64,000 nt of DNA from Guyanagaster necrorhizus (taxonomy: Eukaryota; Basidiomycota; Agaricomycetes; Agaricales; Physalacriaceae): positions 186,001-250,000 of the forward strand of contig NW_025064918.1 of the NCBI RefSeq assembly GCF_019112545.1, given 5' to 3'. This document shows, in pieces, positions 32,051-42,780 of this stretch; position 1 is the stretch's first letter; each line of letters opens with the position of its first letter. The notes under the pieces are model-generated. The model was not told where the DNA came from, did not search any database, and saw only the letters and a list, made by a program, of their open reading frames with translations. Both the position numbers and the translations under genes were made by a program.

Positions 32051-32557
32051 TGTTAAGCCCAAACTCCACATGACTGATAACATGTGATAAACTAACAGAA
32101 CCTTGCACTTCAGGTTATACTGTTAGAGTTCACTGATGTGCTATCAGTGTTGTGTGATCAAAGTGTTTGCAAGTGGCTCAAGATAGGATGGTAGAGAATA
32201 AACTTTAGCTCAAAGCTGGGGTATTACAGCAAGAGCTACACTACTTAAATACTGTTCTGTTATCAGGCTATTAATAAATGTTCACAAAAGATATTGTCTG
32301 TCATAGAGCTGTTACCCCTGCTGTTGCCAGGCTCTCCACAAAAGCTGTTGTCCTGTTACTGCTGCACTGTCATTTGGAGACAAAAGGAGCATTGTCTCTC
32401 CCTTCACAGCACACAGCATTGTGATAGCACAATGACTGACTGGATTGCTGAGCTAAGCATTCCCACAGTCCTAAGTGCTGGCCTAAGTGCTCTGACTAAG
32501 CAAAGATAGAGGTCATTTCTGAGAAAAAGAAAAAGAAAAATAGGAAAAATTGTAACA
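32051..32557 (-). mobile_element. Solo LTR of the Gypsy-2 family, reverse orientation
   Basis: 507 bp running TGTTAAGCCC..TTGTAACA, the reverse complement of the Gypsy-2 LTR type, inserted in the Gypsy-1 reverse transcriptase. It is flanked by the perfect 5-bp duplication TACAG (32046-32050 and 32558-32562). The pol sequence resumes after it (CAGCCAGTCCAAGATTATTG), as in Gypsy-2. Confidence 0.9.
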
Positions 32558-35050
32558 TACAGCCAGTCCAAGATTATTGTAAACTTAATGAAATGATGAT
32601 TAAGAACTGCTATCTCCTTCTGCTCATCTCCAAGCTGATGGATAAGTTGCATGGGGCATGATACTACATGAAGTTGGATGTGTGCTGGGGATACAATAAT
32701 ATTCAGATCAAGGAGGGCAATGAGTGGAAGACTACTTTCCACATGAATAGGAGGCTATTTGAGCCTATAGTAATGTTCTTTGGGATTATCAACTCCTCAG
32801 CAACCTTCCAGTGGATGATGAACAACATCTTCAAAGATCTCATCACCAACTTGTCTGACAGATCCTCACTCTCATGAGGAAGCACAAACTATTTCTTAAA
32901 GCAGAGAAGTGCAAATTCAAGATATTGGAAACAGAATATCTAGGAGTCATTATCAATGAAGGAAGTATCTGGATGGATCTAATCAAGATTGCAGAGGTGA
33001 CAGAATGGCTGGCTCTGACCAAGAAGAAGGAGCTCCAATCATTTCTGGGATTCACTAACTTCTATTGACAATTCATCAAGGATTACAGCTGAATAGTTTG
33101 TCCTATGACACAGTTGATGAGCAATGCACTCTGGGCATAGAGACTCACACAGGAAGATGCATTTCAGGAGCTGAAGAAGCAGTTGGCTGAGGATGTGGTA
33201 CTGGCCATACTGATGAGGGAAGGAAGATTCCAAGTGGAGGCTGACTCCAGTGATAGAGCCATCAGAGCTGTACTCTCACAGGAGCAAGAGGGCAAATGGT
33301 GACTAGTTGCATTTCTTTCCAAAGCCCTCATAACCATGGAGAGGAACTATGAGATATATGATAAGGAGCTACTCACTATAATGCTTGCTCTGACCAAATG
33401 GTGGCATTACCTAATGGAGGCAGTTCAGAAGTTCAAAATATGAACTGATTATCAGAATCTTCAATATTTCTGACTCCTCCAGAAGTTGAACTGATGACAA
33501 GCATGCTGAGTGACTGAGCTGGCAGAATATGACTTCTCCCTCCAACATAAGACAGAGACCACCAACAAAAAGGCAGACCTTCTTAGTTGACATATAGACC
33601 ATGATCAGAGAAAAAACAACAATAGAGAAATGATCATTCTTAAAGTGGAACACTTTAGAGCAATGATCATGCTGACAGAGAAAGAGATGCATGAGTGCAT
33701 CAAGAGTGCAACATGATGGACAGAACTTTGGGATCAGAAGATAGCCCTCTTGATCAACCATGATCAAGAGATAACAAAAAAAGGAGATCTCATCCTTTAT
33801 GATGGGAGAATCTATTTACTGCAGGATTATGCTCTTCAAGGAGAAATCATTGCTTGCTCTCATGACCATATCATCATGGAATATCCAGAAATTGCAAAAA
33901 TGATGGAGCTAGTATTACAGGAGTACTGGTGGCTGAAATTGAAGGCTGACATAGAAAGGTATATGAAGGCATATGAGACATGCCAGCAGATCAAGTCCAG
34001 CATGCAGGCAGAGGCAGCTCCTTTACACCCCAATAAAGTCCCAGTGACACCATAAATCCATATCTCTGTGGATATAGTAACTGGACTCTCAAAGTATCAT
34101 AGCTATGACACCACCATCATCATAGTTGATCACTTCTCTAAAGCAATCATTCCAGTCATGTGCTTGACAGAACTATCATTGGAAGAGTGGGTGAAGATTT
34201 TGCAAGATGAAGTCTATGCCAAATATGGTATGCCATAAGTGATCATCTCAGACTGTGGACCACAGTTTATCTCCAAATTCATGACAGACTTATATCACCT
34301 ACTTCAGATCTAGAGTAATGCCTCTCTTTTCTATCATTCTCAGACTAATGGCCAAACAGAATGGGTTAATCAGAAAGTAGAGAAGTACCTTTGGATGTTT
34401 ATCAACCATCAACAAGATGATTGGGCCAATTGGCTGCTGCTTGCAGCCTTTCAGCATAATAACTGAATCCATTCAGCCACTGGCAAGATCCTATTCTTTG
34501 TCAACTATAAGCAACACCCTCATATTGCTGCCTCATTCTGCTGATCAAATATGACCCCTGCCTTCACAACATTCATGGACCAGATAGCAAAGATCCATAA
34601 AAAAACAAAGATGGCACTCAAGAAGGCTGCCAATGCTATAAAATGTCAATATGACAAGTCCCATCATTCTGCCATCTAGTATAACATTGGAGATCATGTC
34701 TGGCTTGACACCTCTAATCTTCACCTTCTACAACCCAAGAAGAAACTTGTTGATAAATATACCAGCCCCTTTACTATCACAAAGAAGGTCAGTGCATCTG
34801 CCTACTGACTCATATTGCCTCTCATATGGAAGGTACACTCTGTTTTTAATAAGACCCTCCTATCCTTATACATGATATCTGCCTTTCCTAATCAAAAAGC
34901 CCTGCCTTCTCTGGAACCTGATCTCATTGAGAACAAGAAGCACTATAAAATTGAGCAAGTTCTCAACCACTGCCTTCAAAAAACCTGTGGCCACTGTGGC
35001 ACCAGCTCCAGTTTTCATATTGAATATCTCATCAAATAAAAAAGGTATGG

Positions 35051-36807
35051 TGACATGCCCTCTCCATGTTCAGGCATGTAAAATGGTGAAATTTGAGACT
35101 ATATGGACTATCTATCAGTCTACTATGCATATAACAGAGAATAGGGCTAGAGCACAAAGAAACATAGCTATTATGATGCTAAACTGAAGTAACAATGAGC
35201 AGAGTGCATGGCCTAGTGATAGACTAATACCAGAGGGGTAAGACTGCACATGAGATTCTAGCACTTGGCCCTAAATGTGCCAATATCATTACAAGAAGAC
35301 ATGCTGAAAATAAAAAGAATATGATCAAAATATGATTGGCAATTCTGATTACATTGATCAAGAATGCACATCCATTGACATACTTATGAGACATGCTTTA
35401 GAACAGAGAACTGAGACCCAAAGAAAGATATCTGAATAACTGAGTGTTAAACAGAAAAATAGAATGATGACAACAAAGTAATAAACAGAGAAACACTACC
35501 AAAGGGTGAATAGCATGCATAACACTGCAAGAGACTCTGCATCATACCAAGGTATGACACATAACCATCAGATGGATTAATTGATGTGTGCCAGATCAGA
35601 AGTGGCATATATCATGAGTCAGATGGAATGTCTGGACACTGGGAAAGAGAATATAGTCATTGGGGCTGACTCCAAACATGAGAAATAACCCTGGAGGCCT
35701 GAAACAGTTCTCTGGTGTCAGAATGCTTCACCAGAAAAATAAGAAAGCAAGCAGGCCTGACTAGGCCAGCTAGCTGATGTCAGCTAGTGAGGGAACAGTG
35801 GGCATAGTCTTGACCCAGAACAGAATAAGCACAGCAGCTGCAATATGCATGTGAATAATTCCTGTGAGATCTAAAACACAGTCCCATGCACTAAAGATAC
35901 TATAGTAGGGTTGGATTAGTAAGTACCACAGTAGAGTATTTAAATACCATATTGTATGAGTAGAATACAAGTTTTTGACCCTCACAGTTGTGGTGTATTG
36001 GGCACAGAAAGCCTTGCACCCTAGCTCTGGGTTTGTGTTTGCAACTTTGAGTGAGAGAATAAACTTGTTATTGAAATAGTTAAGAGAGACTTGAGAACTG
36101 AGCAAGGTACAGAAGCTTGCATGAGACTTGAGTTCAATTTGATAAGAGGTTTTGAATTGCACTCTAGCCTGAGAATAAGAGAGCAGTGTCTGAAGGGCAC
36201 TATCTTGAGTTTTTGAGGTATTTGTGATGCACAGCACTACAGGTGGCAGAGGTTCAAACCCTTTGGGTCTGTCAGACAGCATTTATTGTGTTTTGTGTCT
36301 CTGGATCACATAGGTTTGAATTCTGTGGGTCTACAATCAGTTTGGAAGCTTGTGTACAGAGATCTGAACTCTTTAGCACTTGTGAATGTGTCTGTGATTG
36401 GTTTCTGCTTAGAGTGCTAAGCTTTGAGTCATGTATTGTGTATGTTAGGGATTTTGATTTGATCTGAGCTATGCTTGGAACCTTTTTGAGAGTTGTGGGA
36501 TTGTTTCAATGTATTGTATTGAGCTACAGTACCTTTGCCTTGAAGCCCAGCAACATCTGTTGCCACCTCTTGTTTTGAGTGAAAAGCTTTGAGACTTAGA
36601 GAGATCTAGGACTGTTATATGCATACTATTGCTATTCACACACTGTGGATTCATTGGAGAAAACAATTAGATTTGCTGTTACTACTTTTATCACATTATA
36701 ATCTCTCCATGAACTAAGAGTATTGTGTGTGTGTTGGTGTGGGTGTGATCAGTGGATAGCACTCTGATATATCCATTTTCCCCTTGCATGCATGCAAGAT
36801 CTCTTCA
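35051..36807. repeat. R1757 repeat, right copy, inserted in the Gypsy-1 chromodomain
   Basis: Begins TGACATGCCC and ends TCTCTTCA. It lies between two halves of the Gypsy-1 chromodomain: GGTATGG on its left and ATGGACCAGA on its right, corresponding to an uninterrupted AGATATGGACCAGA in Gypsy-2. ATGG is therefore a 4-bp target duplication (35047-35050 and 36808-36811), or 5 bp with one change. This defines both ends of the repeat. It is opposite in orientation to the copy at 29944-31700. Confidence 0.82.
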
Positions 36808-36831
36808 ATGGACCAGAGTCAAACCAGTGGA

Positions 36832-37276
36832 TGTTATGATTTCTCTATATCTTTTTTTTTTCCTTATCTTATCAGGTGCTTATCTTATCCTGGGCACTTT
36901 CTTGAAGAGCACCAGAATATTAGGTAATCACAACAGCAGGCAAGCACCATTGTCTCCAGTTGTCTCACCCACAGACAATTCTCCATTGTCATAGCCCTGA
37001 TGATCAGGCAGGATCAGCATTGTATCCTAGAACCATACAATAGGCAATAATTATATTTATAACAGACAGAACAGTATATAAGTAGGATAGCTTACACTGT
37101 AGTAGTCCAGCTTTGAGTTACAAGTTTATTCTATACATTCACACTTGAGCTGATTCATCTTTGGCCTTATAGCACTTGCCAGCCTAGCATAATAGTGGAC
37201 TCAGATGTGACTATACAAATACAATACAGCATCTGTTTATCATGTGTTATTGGTTATATATAACTTGGGCTTAACA
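36832..37276 (+). mobile_element. Solo gypsy LTR (445 bp)
   Basis: Runs TGTTATGATTTC..GGGCTTAACA. The flanking five bases are GTGGA (36827-36831) and GTGGG (37277-37281), a target duplication with one change. Gypsy-1 sequence continues on both sides (ACCAGAGTCAAACC, then GTGCATGAAC..ACATGAAT as in Gypsy-2). It is a sister family of the Gypsy-2 LTR with the same ends and a different middle. Confidence 0.82.
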
Positions 37277-37376
37277 GTGGGTGCATGAACAGGACATGAA
37301 TACTGATACAGCAATTTATGACTATAAATTATCCCTTAACTGAGCCATCAGAATAATAGTCTTAAGGAGAGGGTAA

Positions 37377-37834
37377 TGTTATGATTTTTCTGCTTTTCTT
37401 ATCTTATTCTATCTTATCTTATCAGATGTCTATCTTATTACAGGGCACTTAGAATTGTGGGATGATCACCACATGATAGAGATGGGCACAATAGACAAGC
37501 CATGGCTATAACATCAAGGACATCTCAACAACAGACAATATCCATTTATTTTGTATCTGACAATCAGACAGTAGAGTGTCACAATGGAAAAGACTATAAT
37601 AGTGTAGGACTATATTTATCCTTATAAACAGGTATATAAGTAGGATAGCTCTTACTGTACAATCCCAGCTCCAAGCCAAAGTTTTATCTATACCACTTGT
37701 CTCTCTTGAGCTTATTCTGTAATGCCCTGTTTGCACTGACTTGAACACAGTTAGTGGACTCTAGCATGACTGTATGAACTTGATACAGCACTAGTTTATC
37801 ATGTGTTCCAGTCATATGTCAAGCAGGTCTAATA
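37377..37834 (+). mobile_element. 3' LTR of Gypsy-1
   Basis: Runs TGTTATGATTTTTC to GGTCTAATA, directly preceded by the purine tract and TAA. Its terminal TAACA has decayed to TAATA. On its right it abuts the truncated DUF7770-like pseudogene, so the element inserted into that gene. Confidence 0.78.
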
Positions 37835-38138
37835 TTGATTGCAAAGGCACTGGTGATGGGGAAATTTGCCCACACAGGGAATTTTGTGATTTGGCCCAGG
37901 CATATATCCTGAAATCAATAGTGACATGAGCTCTGTCAAGGCCATGCATGTCATAGGTAGGAAGGCAATCAAACCTAATGCTGCAGCCTAACACATGATT
38001 GTAGATGGAACCTCTAGAAATGATATTCATATCCATTGCTAGTGTCCACTATGGGCTATCAGCTTTGAGAGTGGCCAAGTGAGCTTGAACAATGGGAGTA
38101 GAGTGGATAGATGTGTGGTTTGGGAGAGCATATGACAT
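37835..38138 (-). pseudogene. DUF7770-like pseudogene, truncated by the Gypsy-1 LTR
   Basis: The minus strand from ATG at 38136-38138 reads MSYALPNHTSIHS, the same opening as the intact copies, followed by a stop and LTR-side truncation. Later residues (RAHVTIDFRIYAWAKSQNS) align with the copies at 40653-41264 and 45689-46295. CpG sites of the intact copy appear here as TG or CA. The 3' half, including the CRHWC block, is missing. Confidence 0.82.
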
Positions 38139-40070
38139 CCACACTCATAAATGTGTAGTTAGCAAAAGAAGAGAATGGGAACAAGCAGATAACCTGTCAG
38201 TACTAGATCTTGACAGATGGGAGAATGAAAGCAGAGAGATTTTGTACAGGTGGATGTTCTGATGCCCAGAGATGACAAAAAGAGATCTCAGTTAAGATGA
38301 GATCAGGAGGACATCATTGACATTTCTACAACACAGCACTAGAAAATCCAGCCTGGTATGATATCAGACCTGTGCATCTGTCTGTATTTTTCCTGATTGT
38401 ACTGAATTTTCTAGCCTGGACAAGAGAGACATATGGATCTGTCCCCCTGCTAGGCATACCAACAGAGACTAACAAGGAGCATGAAGAATTATCAACTCCT
38501 CATGTTATAGATGCTACACAGATGCAATACCTGCTTCTATTTTTACAACATTGCTTCCAAGATCCACATTCAAAAGTCTGCTGCCCCTCAGAGCTTTACA
38601 TCCTTGTTCAATCCTTGCCTGTGCCACAGGCTGAGTCATGGCATCCCAAAGCTATGTGGTTAGTCACTTTGATACCATTGGTATCAAAGTTCTATATGAT
38701 TGGTGGAAAGTGATGTACCTTGTCCTCTGTGCCTCGCAAAGTTAGCAATTGAATTTTTCTTGCTGGTTTCTTGAGATAAGTAAGTACTAAGTCACGGAAC
38801 CCGGACCGGAGAACTGAAGTTCGTTTGTTGATCAGGTTTTTTTTTCCAGGTTCGGACTATCGACCATCATTCTTCACGCGTCTCTAGTCCTGAATTTGGT
38901 ACCTGCTTGCCTGGCTCCTTGTCTTCGATTCTGTCTTTAGTCTGGTACGTTTACTGTCTTATTTTTTATTGATCTCTCTAATTAATGTACACCAGTTATT
39001 GAAAGTCAAAGTGCCTTTCCAAGCACCACCACTGAATGCTGTCCTTCCTCGACTAAGGCTCTCAGCGCTGGAAGGGGTATAGAACGTAACATGTACCAAG
39101 AGCGAACCTGCAACGGCTTCTGTCATTACCTACATTCATTGATGGCTCGGATTCCGAATCGGAACTCAGTATAACCACCACGGAGCTCAAGCCCTTCATA
39201 TATCGTCTAGACGACGAATTATTTAACAGTGGCAGCCTGACTGCGTAGACGCTTTGTTATTCCTAAACAATCACGGTACCTCTACTCTGGTTTTCCGAGC
39301 CTGGCATTCAGGCCCATGCCTGCTTGTAGTACGCGTTTCGGAGTTTAAGATCCGTATCATCATTGTAGCTGGGCTTCTTCTCCATGGAGAAAGACTTATG
39401 GCATCTTTGTCGATCTTTCAATAACCTAAATCCACAAGCCCACCTCTCTCCGACTTCTGTTCTGTCGGCTGTCTTTCATTGATCACAGAGCCTCTTCCCT
39501 CTGCTCTAGACTTGCACGGCGACGGACTTGAGATGGTATGTTTATCAACTGACATGCTCTCGTGGTAACATTCTCATGCAATTTAGTATATCTGCCGTGT
39601 GTTGTTCAGGTAACATCTTTTTGATTAATATATTTCATCTTCTAACTAGATTTTTTTTCTCCATTATTGTCATTTATACGGCACGGTTTTCTGACAGTCC
39701 ATCTCTATAATTTTTTCTTAGCGAATCGGCGTCTTCTTGCCGACGCTTGGTGCCCTTGCTACTATTGGAGGCACATGTCCCGTCATGCCATTGTTCACCG
39801 GCAGGCGGTAATGTTCCCAGAAGACGGCTAATGTATGTTATAGTGTGTGTCCTTCTTTGTTTGCAATTTTTTCAGCTATCCAACGACATACGACAAGGAT
39901 TCAAATTTCAGGTTCCAAGTTCCAACCAAGTTCCAACTGGTCCCTTTCTCCGGGCAGAGGCGTGCCCATTCTATCAAACACTGGCCTCTTATACCGAGGG
40001 GATAAATTATGGTGTAATCAGGCCGATTAGTCGTGCACCCGCCAGAAGCTGTCTTTGATTTTTAAGGAAC
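38139..40070. pseudogene. Duplicated segment, copy 1, with decayed unknown gene (+)
   Basis: Colinear with 41265-42780. The part before about 38740 has lost CpG; the part after retains it. Plus-strand coding traces include ITTTELKPFIYRLDDELF (about 39169-39222), an LITEPLPSALDLHGDGLEM stretch (about 39480-39537) and, near the end, NRRLLADAWCPCYYWRHMSR (about 39722-39784). Frames shift and stops occur between these traces. The product is unknown. Confidence 0.6.
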
Positions 40071-40652
40071 ATCTGCCAGCTCGCCATGGACATTATATAC
40101 TTCGTGGGTCGAGCACTAAACCACAGGCCGACGAAAGGACATAAGAATCTGACAGTAGGTGAATATTTTTGTCGTAGAGACTCCAAAGAGAATTTAAAAG
40201 AGGATACTATCTCCGTTCTGCCTTGTCGACAATTTCTCCGGCGAACATAACTGCGGCCTGCGGCGTCGCCATGCAACTCAGGATTGGGTGAGCCTCCTCA
40301 TTGTAGAATTGCATATATCAGTTCCGTAGTAGGATATATCGCCAAAGTTTTGAACTACGTCGAACCTCTGGTCCCCTCTGGGAAATGGTCCAGGAAAAAG
40401 TACAAGTAGTTCTTAGATCGGCTTCCACAGTTACGCCCCTGTCCTTAATAAATAGACTAGCAGAACTTTTGTAGAGTACACATAGAATTTTACCGGTGCT
40501 GTACCTATCCCGCCACTGCGATTTCGCAGAGCGAATGTCAATTTAATGAAGTGAATGTATCATAGACAATACATAGGAAATCCCGTTTCAAGCATCCGCC
40601 GCTATTATGACACGTAAAGTAAGATCCGAGATTCGAGCGTAGCGGGTATCAT
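40071..40652. other. Intergenic, no supported gene
   Basis: The only frames are short and of random appearance. It is the 3' flank of the DUF7770-like gene to its right. Confidence 0.4.
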
Positions 40653-41264
40653 TCAATCATAGAAATTTCCTTGGATGCGAGGCAGGAAAAAAATAGCGGC
40701 ACCAAATTCCGTATACTTGGTTCGCTCCCAACTCTCAAACTTCATGGTCGCACTAGATGAAATATAGCCCTGCGCCTCCAGATCTCCAAGAATAATAGCA
40801 CACCAGTGCCTGCATCCCAAACCGCCAGTGAACCTGCGTTCTGATGAATAATGAAGCCGATTAACATGTAAACAACCAACGCACCGGTATTGGTCTCTCT
40901 TGAGAGTGTCAAATAATACGTTGAAGATTTTCCACACCTTCGTTGAGGCCTTGAGTTTGACTTCGAAGGCGTCGGTGGATGGGGGAGTTTGCCCAGACGA
41001 GGCATTTTGGGATTTAGTCCAAGTGTAAGGCTTAAAGTCAATGGTGACACGAGCCTTGTCTGGATCATCTGCGTCATAGGTAGGATGGCAATCGAAGCTA
41101 ACACTGCAGCTTAGCGCGCGATTGTAGAGGAAAATTTGGAAGTGATATCCGTGTCCATTACTGGTGCCGACGATGGCAATGCCATCGACTTCGAGAGTAG
41201 TCAATTGAGGATGAAAGCTCTGAGTAGGGTGGATTGATGCACGGTTTGGGAGAGTGTACGACAT
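40653..41264 (-). CDS. DUF7770-like protein
   Basis: The open frame starts MSYTLPNRASIHPTQSFHPQ and ends RIQGNFYD. The segment TLKRDQYR is followed by a probable in-frame intron (GTGCGTTGG..CGCAG) that, when removed, gives YRFTGGLGCRHWCAIILGDL. The blocks RDxYRF..GCRHWC..DLE and FESWER..FYD match the fungal DUF7770 family as I recall it. There is no signal peptide or membrane segment. Function is unknown. The same intron position in the third copy supports both splicing and expression. It faces the duplicated unknown gene across about 700 bp. Confidence 0.78.
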   Translation of the reverse strand: MSYTLPNRASIHPTQSFHPQLTTLEVDGIAIVGTSNGHGYHFQIFLYNRALSCSVSFDCHPTYDADDPDKARVTIDFKPYTWTKSQNASSGQTPPSTDAFEVKLKASTKVWKIFNVLFDTLKRDQYRCVGCLHVNRLHYSSERRFTGGLGCRHWCAIILGDLEAQGYISSSATMKFESWERTKYTEFGAAIFFLPRIQGNFYD

Positions 41265-42780
41265 TCTGGCTCATAAATGTGTCGTCAGCAGGAGAAAAGA
41301 AGGGGAAAAATCATCACCTAACCTGTCAGCAATAGATCCTGAAAGATGTGGAGAAGGAAAGCAGAGGAATTTTGTATAGGGGGGTATCCGGACGCACGGA
41401 ACGGAGAGGACAAAAAGGATCTTGGGTGGGATAACGTCAGGAGGACACCATTGACGTCCCAACATCACGGCGCTAAAAACTCAGGGCTGGTCTGATATCG
41501 GGCCTGTGGACTATATTCGCTGGATTGTTAATGATTTTTAGGCCTGGACACGACAGACGTGTCACGTGTGGATCTATACCTCCGCTATGCATACCGCTTG
41601 AGATGATGAAAATTTAACAGATACTAAGGGAAATACGAAGAATTAGTAACTCCTCGTGTTTATAATTTCGACACAAGCGCAGTACTCACCCTACTTTGTA
41701 CGATATCCCCAACCTGCGTGGTTAGCAATTTTGATAACATTGGTATTCCATTTCGATACATTTGGTGGAAATCGCGATGCAGCTCGTCCTCTACGGCTCA
41801 AAAAGCCAGTTTCTTGGCGGTCATTGCTTTCCTGGTAACAGAACCCGGACCGGAGAACCGAGGTTTAGTCACCCCTGTTATTTGTTGATTTGGGATTTTT
41901 TTTCGAGTTCGGATCGTCGACCATCATTAATTTCTTCACGCGTCTGGTTATCTGCTCGCTTGAATGCTTGTCCCCAATTTTCTCTTTGATCTCGTATTCT
42001 TTATTGATCCCTCTAACTGACGTGGACCGGCCTTGAAAATCAAAGTTGAACGGTGGTATGTTCGCCTTGCTAAACACCTCTGCCCACCACCATTGATTGG
42101 CATCCTTCCTCGACCAAGATGTACTCAGTAGGGGTGATATGGAACTGAGCATGTATCCGGAGCGAGCCAACGACGGCTTCTGTTATTACATTCGTTGATG
42201 GTCCGGAATCCCGTCGGAACTGAGTATAACCATCCTGGAGGTCAAGCGTTTAACAAATCATCTAGATGATGCAACATTTGAAAAATTCTGGGCATCCCTT
42301 ACTATCTTCCAATATCCTAAACTCGTACGCGCACCTCTTCGACTTCTATTGGGATTATTATCTATAATCCAGGCTCAGCCCTTTTTCATCGATCACGGCG
42401 TTTCTGATCTCTGCTCTGGACCTGCAGGGTAATGGCCTTCAGTTGGAATCTTTATCAACTGACACTCTCGTGGTAACATTCTTATGCAAATCATCATCTC
42501 TCCCGTGTGACATTCAGATAACATAGTACGTTAATTAATATATTCCATCTCTTTCAATGCCAAGAACTGGAAATTTTCTCCTCCGTTATATTATCATTCA
42601 TACGGCATGCATTTTTATTGTTGACGGGCGCCATAATTTTGTATTGGAAAATCGGCGTCTTCTCGCCGACCCCTTGCGCGCTTACCGCTATTGGAGGCAC
42701 ATGTCATGTCATGTTATTGTTCACCAGCAGGCGGCAATGCTCTCAGAAGACGACTTAATGTATGATATAGGTAAGGCTAG
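41265..42780. pseudogene. Duplicated segment, copy 2, with decayed unknown gene (+)
   Basis: Matches 38139-39840 in order. The best coding block (about 42226-42430) reads SITILEVKRLTNHLDDATFE, then FWASLTIFQYPKLVRAPLRL, LLGLLSIIQAQPFFIDHGVS, and then a stop. A later block in another frame reads ENRRLLADPLRAYRYWRHMS (about 42648-42707). The pieces may be exons of a divergent gene, but a continuous spliced frame was not found. I do not recognise the family. Confidence 0.55.

Larger units (their letters stand above)
31701..37834 (+). mobile_element. Gypsy-1: Ty3/gypsy relic with nested insertions
   Basis: Pol relic in 31701-35050, then 36812-36831 and 37277-37376, ending in an LTR at 37377-37834. 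Alignment by eye to Gypsy-2 shows the linker and reverse transcriptase start (VKKKDGKLQ), RNase H (VEADSSDRAIRAVLSQEQ), integrase (DHFSKAII, SNASLFYHSQTNGQTEW) and chromodomain (KRYG). Gag and protease are absent. About 65 bp is deleted at 32840-32870 relative to Gypsy-2, removing the YxDD catalytic box. Insertions at 32051-32557, 35051-36807 and 36832-37276 split it. A purine tract AAGGAGAGGGTAA precedes the 3' LTR. CpG is essentially absent and stops are frequent. Confidence 0.85.

Noticed and set aside
29944..36807. Reading the two R1757 copies as the LTR pair of one retrotransposon
   Set aside because: LTRs of one element are in direct orientation; these are inverted, and the right copy has its own target duplication inside Gypsy-1.
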